A DNA stretch of 16,366 nt from positions 1 to 16,366 of the forward strand of contig JAJRTR010000119.1 in assembly GCA_024278215.1 (NCBI GenBank). The letters are read 5' to 3'. The notes beneath the pieces were generated by a model. The model was not told the origin of the DNA. It searched no databases and saw only the letters and a list, made by a program, of their open reading frames with translations. Source of the stretch: a bacterium (lineage in GTDB: Bacteria; UBP15; UBA6099; JAJRTR01). Numbering within the stretch: the stretch's first letter is position 1; the number at the start of each line of letters is the position of its first letter. Below are positions 6,649 through 13,236 of this stretch, one piece after another. The position numbers and the translations under genes are program-made.

Positions 6649-8232
6649 ATGAAATCCGCTGTGGCGATTTACTCAAACAGACAGGGCAAAGAACCGCGTC
6701 TCCGGATGTACAACCATAATTATTTACCCTTGAAAATTTTTCTGTTTTTCATGTTGCTGTATATGTTCACAGCCTCGGGACACATGTACGTGCAGGACGA
6801 AAGGACGCGGTTCGACGTCACGCGCGCCATTATCGAGCACGGCACTCTGGCCATCGAGCGGGGTGATGGCGATATTGCACGCAACGGAAAGCTGTACAGC
6901 AAGTACGGGCTTGGTCAGTCCTTGCTCGCCGTTCCATTTTATGCGGTTGGCCGCATTGTGCAAAAAACACTGTTTCCCACCGAACCATACGTAGCACAAC
7001 TGGGCGTGTGTTTTTTCAATATCGTGATCACAGCTATGACCGCGGCCCTGATGTACCTGTTTCTGATGCGGCTGGGGCACGGGCCGCGCGCCGCCTTTGC
7101 CGCCGTGTTGCTATATGGAACCTGCACCATGGCCTGGCCCTACACGCAAACATTTTTTACCGAACCTCTGGCCGCGCTGTTTTTGCTGGGGGCTGCTTAT
7201 TTCATGGTATTTGGGGGTGAGTCCCCTGATAAGGGTCTGGCAACGGGCGCGATGCTGGGGGGTGCGTTTCTCACCCGTGCCGACACGGCAGTGGCTATCG
7301 CAGTGTTCGGGTTGCTTATGTTTATACGCTGGGTCAGACGGCCCAGCGCCCGCATGACTGCGGTCGCGGCCGCGGCGTTCGCTCCCATAGCCGCTGCCGT
7401 TGGACTGCAATTGACATATAACTGGTGGCGATTCGGCAATGTTATGAACTTCGGTTATCATGGGGAGAGCTTCACGAGTCCCCTGTCTGAAGGCCTTAGC
7501 GGACTGTTGATCAGCACCGGCAAAGGCCTGTTTTTCTTCTCCCCGGCGGTTCTGCTGAGCGTCCTTGGGTTCGCCCACCTTTTCCGGCGAAATCGCGCGG
7601 CGGCGTTTCTTTGCGTTGCGCCTCTGACAGCGTCCCTTTTCGAGTATGGCCGATGGAATCTGTGGGGTGGAGACCTTAGTTGGGGACCTCGCTATCTTGT
7701 CACCTTCCTGCCTCTGGCCATTATACCCGCGGTCGAATACATAACCCGCTTGAACTCTGGCATGACCGCTGTCAAAAAAAGTCTGCTCGCCATCGTGGTG
7801 GCCGTTGCACTCTGTGTCAATGTTCTGGGCCTGTCCGTGAATTTCCATGTATACACGGACCTGCTGGCCAAGACCTCAGACCGGTTCGAGGGCTCGAACG
7901 GTATGATGCTGGCTATTTATTTCAATCCGCGTTTTTCACCCATCGCCGGACATGCGGAAATACTCCGTATTATGGCAACCGGTGACCGGACATCCCGCAT
8001 GTTCAACCCGGACGGGAATCCGGATATAGCTGCCGCCCTGACCGCGAACAAAGTCCCGGATTTCTGGTGGGCGTTCTATCTGGACAAATACCAAAACAAC
8101 CCGAAACGGCTTTTATTTGTGCTCGGAACGCTGGCGCTTATTGCAACGGCTCTGGCCGCTTCGGTTCTGTGGCTGATGCGCGACCCGGCACTTGCTTCAG
8201 GCAGCTCCCCGATCAGGAATATTCCTGAATAA
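6649..8232 (+). CDS. GT-C-type membrane glycosyltransferase-like protein
   Basis: A 527-residue protein with about 10-12 hydrophobic segments from residue 26 to 512. After the first helix it carries QDERTRF (49-55), the acidic pair in the first periplasmic loop of GT-C (ArnT/PMT-like) transferases. KLYSKYGLGQSLLAVPFYAVG (81-101) and GGDLSWGPRYLVTFLPLAIIP (340-360) are typical of a widespread bacterial group annotated as phospholipid-carrier-dependent glycosyltransferases. Likely role: transfer of a sugar from a polyprenyl-phosphate donor to a cell-envelope acceptor; donor and acceptor are unknown. ATG 6649 has a weak ribosome site and may be coupled to the leader ORF; ATG 6706 (MYNHNYLPLK) is an alternative start. 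A family-2 repeat begins directly after its stop codon. Confidence 0.82.
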   Translation: MKSAVAIYSNRQGKEPRLRMYNHNYLPLKIFLFFMLLYMFTASGHMYVQDERTRFDVTRAIIEHGTLAIERGDGDIARNGKLYSKYGLGQSLLAVPFYAVGRIVQKTLFPTEPYVAQLGVCFFNIVITAMTAALMYLFLMRLGHGPRAAFAAVLLYGTCTMAWPYTQTFFTEPLAALFLLGAAYFMVFGGESPDKGLATGAMLGGAFLTRADTAVAIAVFGLLMFIRWVRRPSARMTAVAAAAFAPIAAAVGLQLTYNWWRFGNVMNFGYHGESFTSPLSEGLSGLLISTGKGLFFFSPAVLLSVLGFAHLFRRNRAAAFLCVAPLTASLFEYGRWNLWGGDLSWGPRYLVTFLPLAIIPAVEYITRLNSGMTAVKKSLLAIVVAVALCVNVLGLSVNFHVYTDLLAKTSDRFEGSNGMMLAIYFNPRFSPIAGHAEILRIMATGDRTSRMFNPDGNPDIAAALTANKVPDFWWAFYLDKYQNNPKRLLFVLGTLALIATALAASVLWLMRDPALASGSSPIRNIPE

Positions 8233-8618
8233 TCACAAAGAAATCCGAAAAACCGCGGTAACGCCTATTTTACGCCCGTTGCGGCGGCGATTCGGGATCG
8301 GTCGCATACCCGCATTTTGCGCAGGAAGGCCGGTGCGGCCGGCTGCTCCCTCACCACTCACTTGCCGCGCCTTGTATCATTGGCATTCTCATGATTTTCA
8401 ATCCGCATCGGCGGAATAGTGGGATAAGAAAAAGGTGGAATATAAAAAAACTGGTATCCGTTCACGGGTAACTGTTCGCAACAGTACGTCTGAAATTTCT
8501 GGAATGCAACGACTGTGTCGTTGCAACTGTGAAGAAGTCGCATTTCGTAAAAACTGATGTTTTTGCATTCCAGAATTTTCTGATAGTGCCGATGAAACTC
8601 CCCGGAGCAAGTCCGGGG
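8233..8618 (+). repeat. Repeat family 2, copy 1
   Basis: Starting right after the glycosyltransferase stop, this stretch aligns to 9776-10113. Shared landmarks are TCACAAAGAAA, GCGATTCGGGA, CGGTCGCATACC, GCATTTTGC, ACCACTCACTTGCCGCGCCT, GGCATTCTC and a closing CCCCGG hairpin (8600-8618: CCCCGGA, loop GCAAG, TCCGGGG). The left inverted-repeat end seen in copy 2 is missing. The central part (8420-8590) is poorly matched and holds its own nested palindromes. No gene is credible; the 88-codon frame on the minus strand (8358-8624) is explained by the repeat. Confidence 0.7.
8492..8580. repeat. Nested palindromes within family-2 copy 1
   Basis: An 18-bp arm at 8492-8509 is repeated in inverse orientation at 8563-8580 (17 of 18 match). 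Inside it, TGCAACGAC / loop TGT / GTCGTTGCA (8505-8525) is a perfect 9-bp hairpin sharing bases with the left arm. The two structures are therefore mutually exclusive, and the whole 89 bp could switch between them. Confidence 0.7.
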
Positions 8619-8635
8619 TATCAAAATCCGTGGGT

Positions 8636-8664
8636 TGTCATTCTGAGCGCAACGGAGAATCTCC
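8636..8664. repeat. Widespread intergenic motif TGTCATTCTGAGCG...GAGAATCTCC
   Basis: These 29 bp read as a variant of the 'GTCATTCTGAGCG(AAG)CGAAGAATCTC' phrase found between genes in many unrelated bacterial genomes. It directly follows the CCCCGG hairpin that ends family-2 copy 1. Recognition is from memory of the motif, not from a search. The rest of 8665-8804 shows no gene and no clear terminator for the DUF202 gene. Confidence 0.45.
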
Positions 8665-8804
8665 AGGTGTTTAAAGTATCATTCCCAATGCCATCCCTCC
8701 GTGAACAATTACAAAAGCTGAATACTGAATCAGGATGTGGGCTTCCGGATAATGGTCTAAAAACGTGAAGAGTTGTTATGACCCCTTCGTTCGGATATGC
8801 TCAC

Positions 8805-9530
8805 TTATGGAACGAAGAAATGCTTGAGTTTGCGGGCGAAATGGTGTTCGAGTTTCAGCGTTGCAAGAAAATTTTTCAGGCCGAAACCGGTGCACAACAC
8901 GCCGATAACTATCAACGAGATGTCGAAGATGGACCACTGGCTGCGACCGAAATAGCGCATCAGGCCGATGCCGAAGGTAGTGAAAGCGAGGCCGGTGCGG
9001 ATGAAGGCGAGTTCAGTCCTGCCCCTGGCGAGCAGAGAGCGGTAGCATGAAAGGTCTGTGCGGCTTGAAGCGAGACCGGTGCGGTCATTGGCAAGTCTGG
9101 TGCGTTTGTCGGCAAGATCTGTGCGTCCCTGTGAAAGGGCGGTGCGTTTACGTGCCATCCCGGTGCGCTCGTCTGCGAGGCTGGTACGCCTGTCGGCAAG
9201 GGCGGTGCGTTTTTCAGATAGGTCGGTACGTTTGCGCGCCATTCCGGTGCGGTCATCAGATAATTTTGTGCGGTATTCGGATAATTCGGTGCTTTTTCTG
9301 CTGGCTCTCGTCTGTTCTTTGGCTAGTGTGTTTCGTTCCTCTGCCAAGTGTGTGCGCACATCGGCGTTGTTTGTGCGGCGGTTGGCATATTCGGTACGTT
9401 TTTCGGCGAGTTTGATAAGGTTGGATGTAAGCCTGTTTTCCTCATGTGAAAGCTCTATAAGAGTCTTGGCGATCTGGGGAAGATCAACCCCCCTGCCACC
9501 TCCGGCTGCACGTTCATTTTCTTCAGTCAT
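8805..9530 (-). CDS. DUF202-type membrane protein with 20 heptad repeats
   Basis: A 241-residue protein in three parts. Residues 1-44 are a charged N-terminus. Residues 45-184 are 20 contiguous seven-residue units on the pattern R-T-x-L-A-x-x (RTALADR, RTSLADE, RTGMARK...). Residues 170-235 are a DUF202-like unit with two membrane helices (LAFIRTGLAFTTFGIGLMRYF and IFDISLIVIGVLCTGFGLKNF). DUF202 (YidH-like) proteins normally carry only one or two 'RTxLAxxRT' units before the first helix, so this is a repeat-expanded form. The array should be a long arginine-rich helix of roughly 20 nm if continuous. Function is unknown. The ATG has a perfect GGAGGT 8 nt upstream. The gene is flanked on both sides by family-2 repeats and is alone on its strand here. 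Confidence 0.85.
   Translation of the reverse strand: MTEENERAAGGGRGVDLPQIAKTLIELSHEENRLTSNLIKLAEKRTEYANRRTNNADVRTHLAEERNTLAKEQTRASRKSTELSEYRTKLSDDRTGMARKRTDLSEKRTALADRRTSLADERTGMARKRTALSQGRTDLADKRTRLANDRTGLASSRTDLSCYRSLLARGRTELAFIRTGLAFTTFGIGLMRYFGRSQWSIFDISLIVIGVLCTGFGLKNFLATLKLEHHFARKLKHFFVP
8979..9398 (-). repeat. 21-bp coding tandem array (20 units)
   Basis: This DNA encodes residues 45-184 of the DUF202 protein. On the + strand it is a degenerate 21-bp periodicity with GGTGCG/TGTGCG-type landmarks every 21 bases. The units differ in sequence but keep the frame, and the identical RTGMARK unit occurs twice four units apart (units 8 and 12), as does the following RTDLSEK/RTALSQG region in similar form. 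This suggests growth by duplication of several units at a time. Confidence 0.88.
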
Positions 9531-9764
9531 CCGGGAATACCTCCTTATTTATTTTTTCTATTCATTAGCTCACTTTACAGACACTTGAGGGTCATAAGCC
9601 TTTTGCAAGAGGCTGCTACGAAGATCAATATCTTTTTATTGCCATATTTCGTGTTCGCGCGATTATCAAAACTTAGAACCGCAACGGTGGCCCGTGCCGG
9701 CGCAGTGGACAAAAGTAGTCCTGATCGAATTGTCATAGCCTATGCTGTTTAAGGATAGCATTAT
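9531..9764. other. Upstream region of the DUF202 gene
   Basis: AT-rich near 9540-9660, with no gene seen on either strand. It holds the ribosome site of the DUF202 gene (GGAGGT on the minus strand, just upstream of 9530). No promoter with both boxes and correct spacing could be assigned with confidence. Confidence 0.4.
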
Positions 9765-10113
9765 CCCGGATTTCTCACAAAGAAACCCGGAAAAATCACG
9801 ATAACGCATGTTCTACTGCGTTGCGTCGGCGATTCGGGAACGGTCGCATACCTGCATTTTGCACAAGAGGCCGGCTGCTCCCACACCACTCACTTGCCGC
9901 GCCTTGTGTTATATTACAGGCATTCTCCTGATTTTTGGCCCACATTGGTGAAATATGTGGGTTATTTATAACAATCAGCTTCCACAGGCATATTTGATTA
10001 TATGCTATGGAACTGTGCAGTCAAGGATTTTCATTCCTGTGTTCGAATGTTTCGTAGTGGTTATGAAATCCTGCTGTTTTGCCTGCCCCGGATTCCGTTG
10101 TGAGAAATCCGGG
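9765..10113 (+). repeat. Repeat family 2, copy 2 with perfect inverted ends
   Basis: This 349-bp unit is bounded by perfect 16-bp terminal inverted repeats: CCCGGATTTCTCACAA (9765-9780) and its complement TTGTGAGAAATCCGGG (10098-10113). Each end also folds on itself. The left end does so as CCGG/TTTCT with AGAAA/CCGG (9766-9790), the right end as CCCCGGATT (10086-10094) with AATCCGGGG (10106-10114). It encodes no transposase or other credible protein. It is a direct repeat of 8233-8618 and sits between the divergent DUF202 and EF-G genes. Confidence 0.82.
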
Positions 10114-10159
10114 GTAGCGGGACCTTTTGCGCCACGTACCATTTCTTTTGCTGATAAGC

Positions 10160-10187
10160 TGGACAAAAGGGGGAAAGGGTGTAGAAT
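10160..10187 (+). promoter_or_regulatory. Sigma-70-type promoter for the EF-G gene
   Basis: TGGACA (10160-10165) and TAGAAT (10182-10187) are 16 bp apart, each matching the consensus at 5 of 6 positions. A start site near 10194 gives a leader of about 87 nt. It lies just outside family-2 copy 2. Confidence 0.55.
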
Positions 10188-10196
10188 AAGGTGTTT

Positions 10197-10244
10197 CGGC
10201 CACGGCGCGTTTACGTCAGGCGGCGATTGGGCCGGATTTTTTTT
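10197..10244 (+). terminator. Terminator-like leader hairpin before EF-G
   Basis: CGGCC (10197-10201) can pair with GGCCG (10230-10234), followed after two bases by eight T residues (10237-10244). It lies between the likely promoter and the start codon, with no + strand gene upstream to terminate, so a leader attenuator is possible. The stem is only 5 bp with a long internal segment, so it is tentative. Confidence 0.35.
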
Positions 10245-10280
10245 GTGCAAATTTGAAGTTACGGAAGTGAATGAGAAGCG

Positions 10281-12353
10281 ATGAAAGTAAATGAACTGAA
10301 AAAAACAAGAAACATCGGTATTGTGGCGCATATCGACGCGGGCAAGACTACGACGACCGAAAGAATTCTTTTCTATACCGGCAAACTCCACCGTTTCGGC
10401 ACTGTGGACGAAGGAACCGCGACAATGGACTGGATGGAACAGGAGCAGGAACGCGGCATAACGATAACCTCGGCTGCTACATACTGCACATGGAAAGATC
10501 ATTCGATAAATATTATCGATACGCCCGGGCATGTCGACTTCACTGTGGAGGTCGAAAGGTCGATGCGCGTGCTGGACGGACTGGTTGTCGTCTTCTGCGC
10601 GGTGGGCGCGGTGCAGCCGCAGACGGAGACTGTCTGGAGGCAGGCCGATAAGTATAAGATACCACGAGTTATCTTTGTTAATAAGATGGACCGCACCGGC
10701 GCGGATTACCGCAGGTGCATGGACCAGATACGAAAGAAATTCGGTGTTTCCGTCGCGCCGCTGACGATTCCTTATTTTGTGGAAGACAAACTGGCCGGTG
10801 TGGCGGACCTTGTGAAGATGCAACTCGAGATAAACGACGGCGAGTGCGAAGAAGGCCGCAGATGGGTCCCGCTTCCTGCCGACCTTGCCGGGCACGCCGC
10901 TGTGTGCCGCGCAGATTTGCTCGAGACGCTTTCGGACTTCAGCGACGAGATCGCCGAAAAGTATCTCGACGACGCCGAGATTTCGGAAAAGGAAATTTAT
11001 GCCGCCGTTCGCAGGGCGACTATAGAAAACAGGTTCGCGCCGGTTTTCTGCGGTACTTCGGCGAAAGATGTCGGCGTCCAGTCGCTGCTTGACGCTGTTG
11101 TGCGTTATCTCCCATCGCCGCTGGATGTTCCGGCTGTGTCGGGCGTCAACAATAAAACCGGCGAAATATGTGTGCGTCATGCCGATGATTCGGAGCCGTT
11201 TTCGGCGCTCGCTTTTAAGATCGCAAGGGAACCGCATGTCGGGCACATAACATACCTGCGTGTTTATTCGGGCAGCATAAAAAAGAACTCGAGAGTATAC
11301 AACGCCGGCATCGGGAAAATGGATCGTGTTTCGCGAATCCTGCGGATGCACGCCAACAGGCGCGAAGACCTCGACGAGCTTTCGGCAGGTTCGATAGGCG
11401 CGGTTATCGGCTTAAAAACTGTCGGCACAGGCGACACGCTGTCGGCGGAAAACGATCCGATAACTCTCGAAAACATTACATTCCCGGAACCGGTGATCTC
11501 GGTATCAATCGAGCCGGAGAAAAAGGGCGATTACCAGAAGATGTCGGCCGCTCTGCATGATCTGGCGACAGAAGACCCGACCTTTAAATCCGAGATCAAC
11601 GCCGACCTCGAGCAGACTATCATCTCCGGTATGGGCGAGTTGCATCTCGAGATCATCACCGACAGGCTGAAGCGCGAATTCGGCGTTATGACGAATACCG
11701 GAAGGCCGAAGGTCGCTTTCAAGGAGACCGCCGGCAAAACAGTCGAGGCCGAGGGCAGCTATGTGAAACAGAGCGGCGGCAGCGGCCATTTCGGGAAGGT
11801 GCTTCTGCGCGTGGCACCGCTGCCTCCGGGCGATGGTTTTGTTTTCGACAACGAAGTGCGCCGCGGCGAGATTCCCCAGGAGTATTTCGGTTCGGTGCAG
11901 AGAGGCGTCGAGCAGGCACTCAAAAAGGGCGTGCTGGGCGATTACCCGGTTATTGACGTACATGTCACGTTGCTCGGCGGCGCATTCCACGAAGTCGATT
12001 CCAACGAACAGGCTTTCAGAATAGCGGCTTCCATTGCATTCAGAAACGCGCTCAAGAAGTCCGGCGCTATCCTCAAGGAACCCATTATGAAAGTGGAAAT
12101 AACAGTGCCCGAGGATTATGTCGGCAACGTAATGCAGGACATAAGCTCGCGCCGGGGAAAGCTGGCGGAGATGGAAACTCTACCGGGGAACGTCAGGCAG
12201 ATTTCGACCTTTGTTCCCCTCTCGGAGATGTTCGGGTACTCGACCATCATCCGCAACCGTACTCAGGGCCGGGGCAGCTTCTCGATGGAGTTCCACAGCT
12301 ACCGCAAAGTTCCCAAAAGTGTATCAGACGAAATGGTGAAAAAGGGCGCATAG
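10281..12353 (+). CDS. fusA: Elongation factor G (probably a paralogue)
   Basis: A 690-residue translational GTPase that drives ribosomal translocation or recycling. All G motifs are present: AHIDAGKT (16-23), RGITITS (58-64), DTPGH (80-84), NKMD (134-137), and G5 as GTSAKD (258-263) instead of the usual GSAFKN. Domain II begins at about 305 and domain III at about 405. Domain IV (about 485-600) includes KQSGGSGHFGKV and the tip GGAFHEVDS with H570; domain V ends the protein. It stands alone rather than in the rpsL-rpsG-fusA-tuf cluster and departs from the consensus at conserved places (FGYSTIIRNRTQGRG instead of GYATDLRSLTQGR). A second, specialised EF-G copy is therefore more likely than the sole housekeeping one. 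The ribosome site GAGAAG is at 10273-10278. Its 3' end overlaps a small minus-strand ORF by 30 bp. Confidence 0.93.
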   Translation: MKVNELKKTRNIGIVAHIDAGKTTTTERILFYTGKLHRFGTVDEGTATMDWMEQEQERGITITSAATYCTWKDHSINIIDTPGHVDFTVEVERSMRVLDGLVVVFCAVGAVQPQTETVWRQADKYKIPRVIFVNKMDRTGADYRRCMDQIRKKFGVSVAPLTIPYFVEDKLAGVADLVKMQLEINDGECEEGRRWVPLPADLAGHAAVCRADLLETLSDFSDEIAEKYLDDAEISEKEIYAAVRRATIENRFAPVFCGTSAKDVGVQSLLDAVVRYLPSPLDVPAVSGVNNKTGEICVRHADDSEPFSALAFKIAREPHVGHITYLRVYSGSIKKNSRVYNAGIGKMDRVSRILRMHANRREDLDELSAGSIGAVIGLKTVGTGDTLSAENDPITLENITFPEPVISVSIEPEKKGDYQKMSAALHDLATEDPTFKSEINADLEQTIISGMGELHLEIITDRLKREFGVMTNTGRPKVAFKETAGKTVEAEGSYVKQSGGSGHFGKVLLRVAPLPPGDGFVFDNEVRRGEIPQEYFGSVQRGVEQALKKGVLGDYPVIDVHVTLLGGAFHEVDSNEQAFRIAASIAFRNALKKSGAILKEPIMKVEITVPEDYVGNVMQDISSRRGKLAEMETLPGNVRQISTFVPLSEMFGYSTIIRNRTQGRGSFSMEFHSYRKVPKSVSDEMVKKGA

Positions 12354-12572
12354 AAACAATGCTCGTCCGCCTTTTATTTCTGAAACTTGTGTTAATACAG
12401 AGATTTTGTAAGAATTTCGTGGACATGACCGGCATTTGCCCTTTATTTCCGGATCGTCCCTATGCCTGACCCCATACGGCACGATTCCTTCGCCGCCGGG
12501 ACCGGTATCATCCGGCGAACCCCAGCCTTCAATTTCAAAGGGATCAATGCCCCATCCGTAGTCTTCATCCAT
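12324..12572 (-). CDS. Small acidic hypothetical protein
   Basis: An 82-codon ORF supported mainly by a strong ribosome site: GAGGTGAT about 5 nt before ATG 12572. The N-terminal half is acidic and rich in Gly, Asp and Trp (MDEDYGWGIDPFEIEGWG, then SPDDTGPGGEG). The C-terminal part, after about residue 48, looks unlike the first half and overlaps the end of the EF-G gene by 30 bp, so the true product may be shorter or the frame may have shifted. No family recognised. It follows the 71-codon gene on the same strand, with a terminator between them, so its transcription may depend on read-through. Confidence 0.4.
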   Translation of the reverse strand: MDEDYGWGIDPFEIEGWGSPDDTGPGGEGIVPYGVRHRDDPEIKGKCRSCPRNSYKISVLTQVSEIKGGRALFLCALFHHFV

Positions 12573-12601
12573 TGCAGATCACCTCATTTCGGGGGGGAAA
12601 T

Positions 12602-12655
12602 AAAAAAGCCCGGCAATTCAACGGAACGTGAATATTCCGTTCAATCACCGGGCTT
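12602..12655 (-). terminator. Strong intrinsic terminator for the minus-strand small gene
   Basis: AAGCCCGG (12606-12613) pairs with CCGGGCTT (12648-12655). An inner stem, AACGGAA (12620-12626) with TTCCGTT (12635-12641), carries an 8-nt loop, and ATT/AAT pair between the two stems. On the minus strand the hairpin runs directly into TTTTTT (complement of 12602-12607). It lies about 67 bp after the stop codon of the 12722-12937 gene. Confidence 0.75.
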
Positions 12656-12713
12656 GAAATCAATGCTTCCGGACTGGTTGCCGGGCTTGATTATTCAATA
12701 CTACCGGACTTTC
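12648..12713 (-). repeat. Two-copy tandem repeat of about 33 bp in the 3' region
   Basis: CCGGGCTTGA recurs at 12648-12657 and 12681-12690, and CCGGACT at 12669-12675 and 12704-12710, with CAAT between them in both units. The first unit supplies the 5' arm of the terminator on the minus strand. The array fills the space between the small gene's stop codon and the terminator. Confidence 0.6.
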
Positions 12714-12721
12714 AGATAAAA

Positions 12722-12937
12722 TTACAATAGTTTCTCAAGCATTCTGAATATTTGGTTATACCTTTTTCTTTTTACCGATAATTCATCTCTTCCTTCATCT
12801 TGAGCTCTTCTAATATTAGCCTCAACTGCAGCCTTCAGATTGTTTATCTGAGCAGTTATGGATTTTGATTGTTCTTGGAAGTCCAACTCTTCAAATGTCT
12901 TGGTATTGTTCTGATGCTCTCCTGATCTTGATCTCAC
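12722..12937 (-). CDS. 71-residue basic helical hypothetical protein
   Basis: The start chosen is GTG 12937, which has AGGGAG (complement of 12944-12949) 6 nt upstream. A longer frame from ATG 12988 lacks a ribosome site and adds a segment unlike the rest. The protein reads as one or two charged helices (FEELDFQEQSKSITAQINNL, then KAAVEANIRRAQDEGRDELS), with no Cys and no membrane segment. No family is assigned; it resembles small conserved helical proteins of unknown function. The terminator at 12602-12655 supports real transcription. Immediately upstream a start-less open frame (12957-13112) ends 19 bp before this gene, suggesting it was once the second gene of an operon. Confidence 0.6.
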   Translation of the reverse strand: MRSRSGEHQNNTKTFEELDFQEQSKSITAQINNLKAAVEANIRRAQDEGRDELSVKRKRYNQIFRMLEKLL

Positions 12938-12956
12938 TTTGCGCTCCCTGAATTGT

Positions 12957-13112
12957 TTATGGCTGAACACCAAAAACAGTATTTTCATTAGTTACAAAAA
13001 CAACATTAGTGACTTTTCCACTAAAATGCTTGCCGCTATAAGATTCGTCTTTCTTTTGAACCGGAATAAAGACTGAGGCTCCCCCCTTTGGTTGGACAGA
13101 AAATGGGGGTTT
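12957..13112 (-). pseudogene. Start-less open frame, probable gene remnant
   Basis: 51 codons between a TAA (13113-13115) and a TAA stop (12957-12959), with no ATG, GTG or TTG in frame. The C-terminal part (KHFSGKVTNVVFVTNENTVF) reads like a folded beta-rich protein end. The same frame continues upstream through two stops into 'ENRQKQRLKTLTAKD'. A decayed or frameshifted gene upstream of the 71-residue gene is the simplest reading. The family is unknown. Confidence 0.35.
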
Positions 13113-13134
13113 TTAAGGTGGGGTTGGGGGGTGG
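13105..13134 (+). other. G-rich tract with quadruplex potential
   Basis: G runs of 5, 2, 4, 6 and 2 occur within 30 bases (13105-13109, 13117-13118, 13120-13123, 13126-13131, 13133-13134). CCCCCC (13081-13086) 18 bp before the first G run could alternatively pair with it, and five T residues follow that run. Confidence 0.45.
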
Positions 13135-13183
13135 TTTTAGTCTTTGGCAGTTAAGGTTTTTAGCCTTTGTTTTTGCCGGTTCT

Positions 13184-13236
13184 CACGCACGCATGATGCG
13201 TGCGCACGCACGGATGTGCGCGAGCGTACACGTGTG
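13184..13236. other. Palindrome in an alternating purine-pyrimidine tract
   Basis: CGCACGCAT (13186-13194), a central G, and ATGCGTGCG (13196-13204) form a perfect 19-bp palindrome. It sits in about 50 bp of nearly alternating purine/pyrimidine sequence rich in CG, CA and TG steps. The outer TCTCAC (13181-13186 region) and GTGAGA also pair. The tract is not credibly coding. Confidence 0.55.

Noticed and set aside
8358-8624. 88-codon minus-strand frame between the glycosyltransferase and DUF202 genes
   Set aside because: It lies inside family-2 repeat copy 1 and across its palindromes; no ribosome site, and the frame is not kept in copy 2.
8979-9398. 21-bp periodicity considered as a CRISPR or non-coding satellite
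   Set aside because: Units are contiguous without spacers, keep one frame, and encode regular heptads inside a gene with a good ribosome site.
9058-9588. 176-codon + strand frame opposite the heptad array
   Set aside because: It is the antisense reflection of the 21-bp repeats (VRxSARxVR pattern) and lacks a ribosome site.
10005-11351. 448-codon open frame on the minus strand opposite EF-G
   Set aside because: It is antisense to a clearly conserved EF-G frame, has no recognisable domain, and is explained by codon bias of the sense gene.
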